This document shows positions 38,101 to 45,220 of a stretch of DNA of 64,000 nucleotides, in pieces (the stretch's first letter is position 1; each line of letters opens with the position of its first letter). Source of the stretch: Marinagarivorans cellulosilyticus (GTDB lineage: Bacteria > Pseudomonadota > Gammaproteobacteria > Pseudomonadales > Cellvibrionaceae); NCBI RefSeq assembly GCF_021655555.1, contig NZ_AP023086.1:1560001-1624000 (forward strand). The letters are read 5' to 3'. A program made the translations under genes and the position numbers. The notes beneath the pieces are model-generated. The model was given only the letters and a program-made list of their open reading frames with translations. It was not told the origin of the DNA and did not search any database.

Positions 38101-40540
38101 ATTTGACGCAGATTTTTTTGGAATATCCGAGAGCGATGCGCAATTGATGGACCCACAGCAAAGAATGTTTTTGCAGCTTGTTTGGCACACGATTGAAGAC
38201 GCGGGCTACAGTGTCGAGTCCTTCGCTGGCAGTAAAACAGGGTTATATGCCGGCCTTTCTAACCGAGATTATTCAGAATATCTTGCCAAGCAAGGTGTTG
38301 GGCTGAGTCCACAAATGAGCTTTGGAAACAATAATGCTTTCCTGGTGAATCGAATTTCCTATTTACTGGATTTTAATGGCCCCAGTGAAGCAGTTGATAC
38401 ACTTTGTTCAAGTTCACTGGTGGCTCTACAAAGAGCAGTTCTGGATATTCAAAACGGAATTTGTGATCAGGCCGTTGTTGGCGGAATTAGCTTGTTAGTG
38501 AGCCCAAGATTAAGCTCCGTATTTGAGCAAGCGAGTATGCTAAGTGAGGATGGGCGCTGTAAACCTTTTGATGAGCATGCCAATGGCTTTGTCAGGGGTG
38601 AAGGAGGCGGTGCCATATTTGTTAAGCCCTTGGATAAGGCGGTTAGCGATGGCGACAATATACTCGCCGTTATCAAGGGTAGCTTTGTGAATCATGGCGG
38701 TAGAGCAAACTCGTTGACGGCACCTAATCTAAAAATTCAAAAACAGCTTTTCCAAGATGCCTATAAACGCGCGAAAATTAATCCAGCAACTGTATCCTTA
38801 ATTGAAACGCATGGAACAGGAACAAAATTAGGTGACCCCATTGAAATAAAAGCAATGAAAAAAGCTTTTGAGGAGTGGGGCGTTACTGAAGGCGGCACAG
38901 AAAAGGCTTGTGCTCTCGGCGCACTTAAATCGAATATAGGCCATCTAGAGTCGGCATCGGGTATAGCAAGCTTGATCAAAGTTTTACTGTGTATGCGCCA
39001 CAAAACACTACCAAAACAGATTCACCTTCAAAAAGAAAACCCCTACTTGGAATTGAGTAAAACGCCTTTTTACCTAGTGACGGAGAATCAGCCTTGGGTA
39101 GCCAAAACAGGTGGAGATGGAACCGTACAGCCGAGGAGAGCAGGCGTTACATCTTTTGGTGCAGGTGGGGTTAATGCTCATATCATCCTCGAAGAATATC
39201 TGGAGGAGTATATAGCCCCTCAACATGTTGATAACAATCCCATAAATTTGACAGAAGACACGATTGTTCTGCTTACCTTAAGCGCAAAGACTGACAAAAG
39301 CTTACGTCATTATGCGGCGGATCTATTAGCTTACATAAACAATCATACGGTTGATTTGACTGAATTGGCGTACACCTTACAGCAAGGTAGGTCAAACCAC
39401 GCAGTCAAACTATCCATTGAAGTTGCTAATATTATTGAGCTTAAAGCCGCCTTGGAACCCTTTATTTCAGGTGAGCACTCAAGTCGGATCAGTTATTCGA
39501 AAAATGGCGAAATCGTATATCTCGCTCAGTCGAGCAGTGACAAACTAACACTGATTAACAAAAAATGGCTGAGTGGTGAAGTTGTAGACTGGAGCACGCT
39601 ATATATCGATCAGCGTGTCAAGCGCATTTCATTACCAGGTTATCCATTCTCGAATAAATCCTACTGGGTAGAAAAGAAATCGTTTAAGCCGACTGCCAAT
39701 GTTAATTTTGATAAACAAAACTATACAGAAAATTTTATAAATAAAGACTTCAACCAAGGTGAGGCCTATTTGGCTGGGCACAAAGTATTTGGCGACGAAG
39801 TGTTACTGGGCGTGACCTACCCGTCTATGGCTATTGAGTTTTCACGTAATAACTCCAACGGGGCCAATATTAACAGCGTAAAAAATGTCGTTTTTAACGA
39901 GCCTTTGGTACTCGAAAAAAATAACTCTGCTCGAGTTGTTGTGAGCTATACCGGTAAGGATAAAGGCATAGATTTTAAAACCTACTTTCAGGTTAAGGGA
40001 AGCCACGAGACAAAATTATCATCGGTTGGGCGTTTAACAAGCGGGCAGCTAAGTAATGACGTGTTACCCATCAGTGCATTGATGAACAAGATCGCCTCGG
40101 TACATCAGCAAAACGAAGTCTACAAACTCCTACGAGATCAGGGCGTTGACTATTCGGGTAGCTTGTTAACGCTTCATCGCGTACTGCTTGGCGAGAATGT
40201 CGCTATCGGGGAAATTGAGCTAAGGGATGATTTAATCAATAGCACCTCTGACTACCAATTACACCCAGTCTGGTTGGACAGTGCCATTGTGTGTGGCAAG
40301 TTTGCATTCCTAAAAGATCAGGATGCTTTATACATCCCATTTAGCATCGACCAAATAACCTTTAAAACTAAGCCGAGCAGAAAATCCTACTGCGTGGTTA
40401 AGAAGACTTTACTCAACGAGCAGATTTTGAAGTTCGATGTGTCCATTTGTGATCGTTGGGGAACGGTTTCGGTTGAAGCAAAAGGAATGTCCTGTAAGAG
40501 AGTTTTAAGCCAAGGCCAATGGAGTAAGAAAAACGCGTGA
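29150..40540 (+). CDS. PKS1: trans-AT NRPS-PKS, F-A-PCP-KS-DH-KR-ACP-ACP-KS-DH
   Basis: Loading and first modules, about 3797 residues. Order with rough positions: formyltransferase (5-290, NYHDG near 94, HGISWHEM); degenerate C-like stretch (345-530); adenylation domain (555-1045, TSGSTG near 707), pocket residues read as DILQMGMIWK, glycine-like; PCP (Ser1138); KS1 (Cys1410 plus both His); DH1 (His1888; the usual Asp is Glu2059); KR (TGGTGAIG near 2391, Ser and Tyr present); two near-identical ACPs (Ser2699, Ser2817); KS2 (Cys3086, DTLCSSS); DH2 (His3544) to the end. There is no AT domain, so the malonyl unit must come from the free AT at 55406. The protein ends after DH2 without a carrier; the next PKS gene opens with an ACP. 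Start ATG 29150 is preceded by GAGG very closely; TTG 29138 is an alternative. Confidence 0.9.
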   Translation: MDHQKFSCLIIGGTSLLIECANKWIVNGHVIKLVVTDDNDVERWAKGHDIEVIRKGSSDYLDRVMGMNFDYLFSIVNLDILPKAIINAPAILAINYHDGPLPKYGGIHATSWAIANQEPSHGISWHEMLIGVDEGRIINQQVFDIEEGESAFTLNLKCFEYAIEGFDQLVSSIEAGSLELISQDLSERSYVGKYKRPKQLAVIDWNRPSKEIVSFVKALDFEHVENPLGIAKVHINNRFFQVKEAQSTGTRSSGRPGVVESIGPNYVEVSTTTESVKLRDFKTLCGQELDFNSITNELKEGADLNFYCFDNEQTIYEESAKREVFWVRKYQEAVKVTKKKSGLPKEPSYRASIPLTDYEMDALQNNSIAAVISLLGAFIAWSRRGQGFCVGLRCSESPVEGYFFDTHPLVMEDASGMSFEDIASKIELQLREITKNEHCPIDIFSRYSSLNSQSVKGNCYEYDFIVDVNESIDYDNDYVLDDQVRLNLSLENNEWNVIAGPKFDKDLLERFTKYYSLFSSSITTKPSAKREALSGLSLISGAQIAEIDGLNDTRVAMPNKSVCEIILDKASETPNAIAVISSSTEYSYQQLQDRVSEISGCLISLGIKSGDRIGILLNRSFDMVAAFIATMKVSAVYVPLDPIYPPDRLQHMIEDSGLKVLISVENILSKLENYNGSSLLLDKDMFGGTDDLAQFPGIEDSAYIIYTSGSTGKPKGVEINHKSLTNFILSMAEEPGLSKDDHLLSVTTVCFDIAALEIYLPLTQGATLELCTEMEAKDGFALLEKLEQGRITALQATPTTWEMLIAAGWEGKEKIKAMCGGEPLRRELALKLIPRCFELWNMYGPTETTIWSSIKLIKDADEITVGRPIANTTMYVLDESLKPVWPGEKGELFIGGAGVAVGYWNREELTKERFVSQSIFNRSPERLYRTGDAAKLSTHNEVVCLGRMDNQIKLNGYRIELGEIESTIESISGIEKCVVILFESMGESKLHAFLLMDDEGKQPKVSELSASIATKLPEYMVPSEYQFVSEFSLTLNGKVDRKELLKRLDDRPPKTTAKDNLDLPQSNSIAYKQLEQNLEDNKGSTGSEAELKQAACARSVTGALYDLLANDLENIVKELIHLDDIDRDLPFGQYGFNSLGFTRFSAEIRNRYNVRVSPATFYSHSNLNKLVDFLIDGKYSAEISEYYREVLVENYRDVEEPLYSGDQDSDAQKGSSQNSGVSAMPLEDTKDGKHINGSFNSREPIAVIGMSVKMPQADNLDEYWENLISRKDCVTHIPESRWDWKNTDFEQRSENPYKWGGFIPHAASFDASFFKISPREAELMDPQQRLFLQASYHAIEDAGYCPDELNGSDTGVYVGVVTSDYWDLIQREDISPDGYTISGNINCVIANRISYHFNFTGPSSVIDTACSSSLVALHRAVQAMRSGECSQAVVGGVNIIASPYIHHSFSKNGMLSKDGRCMSFDHRANGYVRSEGIAAVILKPLSAAERDGDKIYGTILGTAENHGGKANSLSAPSGEAQSQLIQKAIKNANVDPNTISYIEAHGSGTPLGDPIEIAGIQNAYESLGVDSDHQDEICGIGSVKSNVGHLEAVAGLAGLVKVLLSLKNEVIPGMPNYEAKNPHIDLNENLFQFVSRPREWKRKSGVGNGAGRRAGVSSFGFGGVNAHVIVEEYQARDESQSGNRANALLISAPNKDKLERLVQQYLVHTLSDGGNTWEEICYTSQVGRQHFDERLIVCAASKQQAKNALEKHVDRWGSANEVLSGNVREQKEILDKLFSNIGNTSIVKTLIEQKQFNSIAQFWLAGSEVNWRALYEAAKIKRASLPLHPFAQTTFWLPNKSTHLFEAELQNAIRENSHLDHPFYDSLAASCGNLIFSLDPKDPIVGDHIVDSKVIFPAVGYLEFARLAGDQFNRENLNLPVVKLKNNVWFHALDVGFHESNKKLSIRLENRKSKVVYTIESMSELSSGQVHARGEIEYGEKPSGLVVTIDINDIRKRCNLKLERKAVYDLFSQLKFEYKTGYMPLEEVYLNDKEALSRITLPEKFENKESIVLHPSLLEGGIQTVIGILSHPSHDSSSAYLPFSMSSITINEKLSSECYIHAKLVSDELSERRGVRTFDIDIYDISGTLLVKIEGYSLKTLNALADNGNQTSPSASNVFHCFKKTWAQEPLSPIEGFHFETILLFSNEQESVDLIQAHIGTDIRVIQVMEGDRFTELSPSKFVSKGDKESLSILLEQIGEPLDAIIYGWGHERGATDESNVNEHIEQTIIPLFNLCSILSNPIYKGINLRLLCLAHIDHGEINPVQMGMGGLLRSLYQETRALKGSLVCLEALSENNVKPLIAEIAADQCYSEIKIQDGSRQVLNYKAKSVPVFIEENKFPVKPHAIYLVTGGTGAIGRKIIEHLHSIAGAKFIVIGRRPLSSDVKLAWNNKGVNYQYHSADLNRFDQIQSIIQGLGVDASKIKGVIHCAGSIDDGLLSKKSSDQIYSVIQAKAVGLYTLDILTKNIQLDFFCCFSSISSVMGNMGQTDYGYANAVIDQFVENRSQQFEKGERSGVSLSINWPLWLDGGMQADEVATNYFKKSTGIHPITTETGMSMLAYAVNKESGQVILSAGDDKKILGAMSLRSSIQNKSKHKPKSEVLLKSVKAPLSCASAMDQSKANLSQTVVEELITISEGILKVDSGSITQDTRLADAGFDSISNTELTTAINDLYSVDVTPIIFFEYETLGEVTEFLLKEYRDSIVEHCGEQPSAVDNIILEATDSEQIGASAHSLRENGEALKDLVIDELKSLSAAILKIGKEQISADEKMADLGFDSISNTELSTAINDVFDVDMTPVVFFECDTLAEVSEHLIDEYSESLERYADEKGLSQQVEHSEKVSTPIIASEKESLSSSEAPSPEASRQDGNVASKNITTSDIAIVGMQAALPGSNGLDDFWEKLLSGTDFVGEIPENRWSWQEVYGEAGPEGKTRSKWGAFLNHIDQFDADFFGISESDAQLMDPQQRMFLQLVWHTIEDAGYSVESFAGSKTGLYAGLSNRDYSEYLAKQGVGLSPQMSFGNNNAFLVNRISYLLDFNGPSEAVDTLCSSSLVALQRAVLDIQNGICDQAVVGGISLLVSPRLSSVFEQASMLSEDGRCKPFDEHANGFVRGEGGGAIFVKPLDKAVSDGDNILAVIKGSFVNHGGRANSLTAPNLKIQKQLFQDAYKRAKINPATVSLIETHGTGTKLGDPIEIKAMKKAFEEWGVTEGGTEKACALGALKSNIGHLESASGIASLIKVLLCMRHKTLPKQIHLQKENPYLELSKTPFYLVTENQPWVAKTGGDGTVQPRRAGVTSFGAGGVNAHIILEEYLEEYIAPQHVDNNPINLTEDTIVLLTLSAKTDKSLRHYAADLLAYINNHTVDLTELAYTLQQGRSNHAVKLSIEVANIIELKAALEPFISGEHSSRISYSKNGEIVYLAQSSSDKLTLINKKWLSGEVVDWSTLYIDQRVKRISLPGYPFSNKSYWVEKKSFKPTANVNFDKQNYTENFINKDFNQGEAYLAGHKVFGDEVLLGVTYPSMAIEFSRNNSNGANINSVKNVVFNEPLVLEKNNSARVVVSYTGKDKGIDFKTYFQVKGSHETKLSSVGRLTSGQLSNDVLPISALMNKIASVHQQNEVYKLLRDQGVDYSGSLLTLHRVLLGENVAIGEIELRDDLINSTSDYQLHPVWLDSAIVCGKFAFLKDQDALYIPFSIDQITFKTKPSRKSYCVVKKTLLNEQILKFDVSICDRWGTVSVEAKGMSCKRVLSQGQWSKKNA

Positions 40541-40545
40541 TTACC

Positions 40546-40741
40546 TTAGGGGCATCTCTAAAAATGCACTTTTTCCGCGATAGCGGCTTACAGTTTTTTG
40601 CTCCTGCAAAACCTGTATTCAGTCCATCCATGGACATTAGCTCCGTCCTCGAGTCCTCATTTACACCACGTAAACTGCGGCTCTCCGGGCGGTGCTTCCT
40701 TGCTCTCACAAAAAAATTACTATTTTTAGAGGTGCCCTTAG
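40546..40741 (+). repeat. Family A MITE-like element, complete long copy
   Basis: The best-preserved copy. It starts GGGCATCTCTAAAAATGC, ends TTTTTAGAGGTGCCC, and is flanked by TTAG on both sides (40546-40549, 40738-40741). It fills the gap between PKS1 and the exporter gene within the operon. Compared with copy 1 it carries an extra internal block (about 40596-40637). The ends could pair in RNA into a long stem that affects read-through to downstream genes. Confidence 0.88.
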
Positions 40742-40782
40742 GTATGACCAAATCAATAGCCAGAAATCAGGGGGATTAATAG

Positions 40783-43700
40783 GTGTCAAAGTACTTTAAA
40801 GCAATAGACCGGTATGCCGTAGGGCATGCCAACATGATGATTAAATACCGATTTATAGTGGTAGCAATTTGTATTGCTGTGGCAATGGGAATTGCCTATG
40901 GCGGTAAGTTTTTGAATTTCTCCTCCGATTACCGAGTGTTCTTCTCGGGAAGCAATCCGGAGCTTAATACTTTCGAAAGCTTCCAAAAAACCTACACAAA
41001 GAACGATAACTTTTTCTTTGTCCTAGAGCCAAAAGACGGAAACGTATTTACCAATCAAACCCTGCGTGCAGTCGAAAAACTAACAGAACAATCTTGGCAC
41101 ATTCCGTTTGTTAATCGTGTTGATTCGCTTAGTAATTTCCAAAATTCTTACAACGTCGGTGACGATCTTGTTGTAGAAGATTTGATATATCAAGCGGAGG
41201 GCCTTTCCGGGAGCGCGATTAGAAAAATTCGTGAAACAGCACTCAACGAACCGTTACTGGCAGATTTGCTAATCACTAAAAGTGGTGATGCAACGGGCAT
41301 CAATGTTGTCTTGCAGTATCCAGGGAACAGCCTGTACGAGGTACCTACAGCGGCAGCAAAGGCACGAGAGCTTAAGGCTGCCATAGAAACAGAATTCCCA
41401 GATATTGATGTGTCACTAACTGGGTTTTCAATGTTGAATAATGCGTTTGCTGAAGCGGGCTACTTGGATTCTATTAAGCTAGTACCGGTGATGTATGCGG
41501 TACTTACATTTATTACTTTGGTTGCACTTAGGTCATTTTTAGCGACTTTTGTCGTGGTGGGCATTGTGTATTTATCCATGGGCGTTGGAATGGGAGCGGG
41601 TGGCTTTGGTGGAGTACTCCTTACGCCAATTTCTAACTCTGCACCAATCGTAATTTTAACGCTGGCTATCGCAGATTGCGTCCATATATTTATGACAATC
41701 AATATGGCAATGAAGAGAGGGCTATCAAGAAACGAAGCAATTGTAGAGTCAATTAGATCAAACCTAATGCCTGTTACTATTACTTCGCTAACAACCATTG
41801 TTGGTTTTATGGCGTTAAACTTTTCAGATGCACCACCTTATTGGCATTTGGGCAATATGGCCTCTGCCGGTATAGCCGCTGCATGGATACTGTCGTTGAC
41901 TTTATTGCCTGCGGCTATCTCCATATTACCTTATCGTGTGAAGAAAAAATCTAAGGCAGCGTTATCTGAGGTATATATTACAAAATTCTCGAAATTTGTA
42001 TCGTCTAACCCTAAGACCCTTGTATCAACTTGCGTGTTAGCTTGTTTAGCGTCATTGGCATTTGTTCCATCCATTGACCTAGATGACCAATGGTCCGACT
42101 ATTTTTCGAAGGAAATTGAGTTTAGAAATGATACCGATCAAGCAACGACCAAATTTGGCTTATACCCCATCGAATACTCAGTACCTGCTAGCGGGCCTGG
42201 TGGTATTAGTAATCGAGAGTATTTAACGAAGCTAGAAGAGTTCACCTCGTATTTGCGTGGCCTCGATAATGTGGCTCACGTCTACTCTGTCACCGATATC
42301 ATTAAGCGTCTCAATAAAAACATTAATAATGATAAGGACGAGTTTTACAAAATTCCCCAGGTCGATAATGAAGCCGCTCAATACCTTCTTCTTTATGAGC
42401 TATCTCTTCCGTACGGCTTAGATTTAAATGATCGTATAAATATTGATAAATCCGCGACTCGCGTGACGGTAACTTTAGGTAAAACATCAACCTCTGAGAC
42501 AAAGGTCTTCCTGAATACGGCGGACGAATGGATTGCTAAAAATTTCCCTGCATATATGAAAGAAACAAGGCCGACGAGTGCTCAGGTTATGTTTACTTAC
42601 ATTGCTGACCGAAATGTCCAGAGCATGATAGCGGGAACAATCATTGCCATCGTACTAATCTCGATTATTCTTATTTTTGCTTTAAGAAGTGTGCGCTTGG
42701 GTTTACTCAGTCTCGTACCCAATGCATTACCTATTATCACTGCCTTTGGGGTATGGGGCGTTCTTGTTGGTACGGTGGGCTTTTCAGTAGCCGCTGTGGC
42801 AGCAATTTCATTAGGTATTGTGGTGGATGATACTGTTCACTTCCTAACGAAATACGAAACCGCGCGAAGAGAAAAGGGATTATCACCGGCAGAGTCCGTC
42901 GAATATTCATTTCAAAATGTAGGTTTGGCCATAGTTATCAATACTTTCATATTAGTTATTGGGTTCTTGGTAATGGCCAGCTCCTCCTTCAAGATCAATT
43001 CCGATCTAGGATATTTGACAGTAATTACTATCGTCGCGGCTCTAATTCTTGATTTTCTATTATTACCCTCACTTTTATTATTGCTCGATAAAAAGAAGGA
43101 GCCAGCAATGGACGAAAAGACTGTTTCAGGTACCGTTTCTCCGGGAATTTCTATTTCTACTACTGTCGGCGCCACGTTGCTCTTTATTGCCGTCATAGGC
43201 GCCTCGGTAAGTGTGCCCGTAATCGCGCAAGCGAATGAAGACAAGGGCTATCGAATTTCTGCTATGTCGGATCGAAGTGATAGGGGTTTTATTAGTAGCG
43301 ATGTCTCTTTGCAGATGGTTCTTCACAATAGTACTGGCAACAAGGCAACGAGAGACCTACAAATAAAAACTTTGGAAGTAATAGACGAAAACCTAGGTGA
43401 TAAAAGTATCGTTATCTTTAGCGAGCCAAATGATATTGCCGGCACCGCTTTGTTATCTCACGCGAAAATACTCGATGCGGACGATCAGTGGTTATACCTG
43501 CCGACCCTTAAGCGTGTTAAGAGAATTTCGTCAAAGAACAAATCTGGGCCTTTTGTGGGTTCAGAGTTTGCCTTTGAGGATTTCACAGCGTTAGAACTCA
43601 ATAAATATTCTCACGAATGGGTGGAGGAGCAAGCCTGCGCAGAGCTCAAGTGTGATGTCATCAAGCGCATTCCTCAATATGAATTTTCCGGCTACAAGCA

Positions 43701-43953
43701 TCTTCTTGTGTGGATTGATCAGAATGATCATCAGGTGAGAAAAGTTGAGTTTTACGACCGAAAAGGAGACTTGCTTAAGACTCTAAATCTAGAAGACTAC
43801 CGCAAGTACGGGAGTTACTGGCGGGCACATGCGCTTCATATGATAAATCATCAAACGAATAAGAAAACCGATCTCATTTATGGTGACTATGCATTTAGCA
43901 CAGATTTGAGTGCTCGAGATTTCGAGAAGGGTAGGTTGAAGCAGATCCGGTAG
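40783..43953 (+). CDS. RND/MMPL-family exporter with C-terminal LolA-like domain
   Basis: Inner-membrane proton-driven exporter, 1056 residues. The first 770 form a two-half RND/MMPL transporter: membrane segments at about 20-45, then blocks near 225-390, 405-425 and 620-770, with large periplasmic loops and the GIVVDDTVHF motif. After DKKKEPAMDEK comes a hydrophobic stretch ending IAQA, like a signal peptide (about 790-815). A LolA-like outer-membrane lipoprotein-sorting domain follows (DDQWLYLPTLKRVKRIS, GPFVGSEFAFEDF). These are normally separate genes. Start GTG 40783, GGGGGA about 8 bases upstream. The location inside the PKS operon implies export of the product or a lipidic precursor. 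Confidence 0.85.
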   Translation: MSKYFKAIDRYAVGHANMMIKYRFIVVAICIAVAMGIAYGGKFLNFSSDYRVFFSGSNPELNTFESFQKTYTKNDNFFFVLEPKDGNVFTNQTLRAVEKLTEQSWHIPFVNRVDSLSNFQNSYNVGDDLVVEDLIYQAEGLSGSAIRKIRETALNEPLLADLLITKSGDATGINVVLQYPGNSLYEVPTAAAKARELKAAIETEFPDIDVSLTGFSMLNNAFAEAGYLDSIKLVPVMYAVLTFITLVALRSFLATFVVVGIVYLSMGVGMGAGGFGGVLLTPISNSAPIVILTLAIADCVHIFMTINMAMKRGLSRNEAIVESIRSNLMPVTITSLTTIVGFMALNFSDAPPYWHLGNMASAGIAAAWILSLTLLPAAISILPYRVKKKSKAALSEVYITKFSKFVSSNPKTLVSTCVLACLASLAFVPSIDLDDQWSDYFSKEIEFRNDTDQATTKFGLYPIEYSVPASGPGGISNREYLTKLEEFTSYLRGLDNVAHVYSVTDIIKRLNKNINNDKDEFYKIPQVDNEAAQYLLLYELSLPYGLDLNDRINIDKSATRVTVTLGKTSTSETKVFLNTADEWIAKNFPAYMKETRPTSAQVMFTYIADRNVQSMIAGTIIAIVLISIILIFALRSVRLGLLSLVPNALPIITAFGVWGVLVGTVGFSVAAVAAISLGIVVDDTVHFLTKYETARREKGLSPAESVEYSFQNVGLAIVINTFILVIGFLVMASSSFKINSDLGYLTVITIVAALILDFLLLPSLLLLLDKKKEPAMDEKTVSGTVSPGISISTTVGATLLFIAVIGASVSVPVIAQANEDKGYRISAMSDRSDRGFISSDVSLQMVLHNSTGNKATRDLQIKTLEVIDENLGDKSIVIFSEPNDIAGTALLSHAKILDADDQWLYLPTLKRVKRISSKNKSGPFVGSEFAFEDFTALELNKYSHEWVEEQACAELKCDVIKRIPQYEFSGYKHLLVWIDQNDHQVRKVEFYDRKGDLLKTLNLEDYRKYGSYWRAHALHMINHQTNKKTDLIYGDYAFSTDLSARDFEKGRLKQIR
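43096..43110 (+). promoter_or_regulatory. Internal ribosome site and in-frame ATG in the exporter gene
   Basis: AAGGAG (43096-43101), six bases, then ATG (43108), in frame with the exporter and just after its last membrane helix. Initiation here would give a separate LolA-like protein of about 281 residues beginning MDEKTVSG, with a signal-peptide-like segment ending AQA. The position matches the boundary where two separate genes would normally lie. Confidence 0.5.
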
Positions 43954-43958
43954 TTTTA

Positions 43959-45143
43959 ATGCAAATGTATCAGAGAAATTTGGCGAGATTAACACTGTGC
44001 GTAGCTTCTCTTTTTACTGTTGAGGTTTACGCTGATGATCTAAGTCTCGGTGGAAGTGTGGGGTTCGAGCATCGACACTTTTTCGAATCTCCACAATACG
44101 AGGAGCAATCTAAAAGTGTAAGTACTGAGGTTGTATTTGAACCGGAACTGGCTTTTAGCTTAGGCAGGAACAACCAGTTTTCTTTCAAAGGGTTTGTTCG
44201 CGAAAACAGTGAGGACGAACAAAGAAATCACAGTGATATTCGTGAGCTTTATTGGAATTATCAGGGTGATTTATTCGATCTGACTGTTGGGGTGAACAAG
44301 ATCCATTGGGGTGTTGTTGAGTCGCTAAATGTTGTGAATATTATTAATCAGATTGACTATGTGGAAGACATCTCCTTGGATGAAAGGTTGGGCCAGCCAA
44401 TGCTTGGAATAAGCGCCACAAATGACTGGGGCACTATCTCGGCATATTGGTTAACTCACTTTAGGGAGAGAACATTTCCTGGCGAGAAAGGGCATTTCAG
44501 ACTTTCTCTACCAGTAGATGTGAATAATGCAGAATATTCTGGCGTTGAAAAGAATGACCATAAAGACCATGCGCTTCGGTATTCTCATTATTTTGGAGAT
44601 CTTGATGTGGGACTCCACTGGTTTAATGGAATCGACAGAAGCCCAGAATTCCGGGTAGATGCGGATCGATTAATTCCTGTCTACAGTCATTTAGAGCAGT
44701 TTGGTTATGATTTTCAATACACCTTTGATGCTTGGTTACTAAAAGCTGAGGGCGTTTATAAGACAAAGAGTCAAGAGAGTTCCTATTCGTTAGTGACTGG
44801 CCTGGAATATACCATTTTTCAGTTTTTTGGGGGCACGGGTGATCTCGGTTTTTTATTTGAGTACCTCTACGACAGCCGAGAAGCCGTTGATCCTCTTTTC
44901 GAGAACGATGCGTTTATCGGCCTTCGATACGTTATGAATAATGTTCAGGATACAACCTATTTAATTGGTGCGATAAGGGACTCCAAAACCAGTGAAACTG
45001 TCGTTAACCTAGAATTCACCACAAGAGTTGGCTCCCAATTTTTACTGGAAGTTAATGGTATTTATTTTGATAACGCGGAATATTCGTTTCAAAGTTTTGC
45101 GAAAGATAGCAGTGTGTCTTTAAACCTAAGTTGGCACTTTTGA
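43959..45143 (+). CDS. Outer-membrane beta-barrel protein, exporter partner
   Basis: 394 residues with a signal peptide (cleavage near VEVYA/DD). The rest alternates aromatic and polar residues in many predicted beta strands and ends in Phe (LSWHF), the outer-membrane assembly signature. It begins 5 bases after the exporter stop, so the two are surely co-transcribed. Genes of this kind commonly accompany RND exporters that carry LolA-like proteins, and a role in passing a lipophilic product to or across the outer membrane is reasonable. I cannot name a characterised homologue. Confidence 0.7.
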   Translation: MQMYQRNLARLTLCVASLFTVEVYADDLSLGGSVGFEHRHFFESPQYEEQSKSVSTEVVFEPELAFSLGRNNQFSFKGFVRENSEDEQRNHSDIRELYWNYQGDLFDLTVGVNKIHWGVVESLNVVNIINQIDYVEDISLDERLGQPMLGISATNDWGTISAYWLTHFRERTFPGEKGHFRLSLPVDVNNAEYSGVEKNDHKDHALRYSHYFGDLDVGLHWFNGIDRSPEFRVDADRLIPVYSHLEQFGYDFQYTFDAWLLKAEGVYKTKSQESSYSLVTGLEYTIFQFFGGTGDLGFLFEYLYDSREAVDPLFENDAFIGLRYVMNNVQDTTYLIGAIRDSKTSETVVNLEFTTRVGSQFLLEVNGIYFDNAEYSFQSFAKDSSVSLNLSWHF

Positions 45144-45220
45144 ATGATCATCTTTGATTAAGCAGGGTACAACCTAGTAATAGCAATTAATTTAGTCTTT
45201 AACTAATGCAGGATTATGTT

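Noticed and set aside
40537..40779. 80-codon frame lying over the mobile element between PKS1 and the exporter
   Set aside because: Almost entirely repeat sequence, also present as open frames in other element copies; not a gene.
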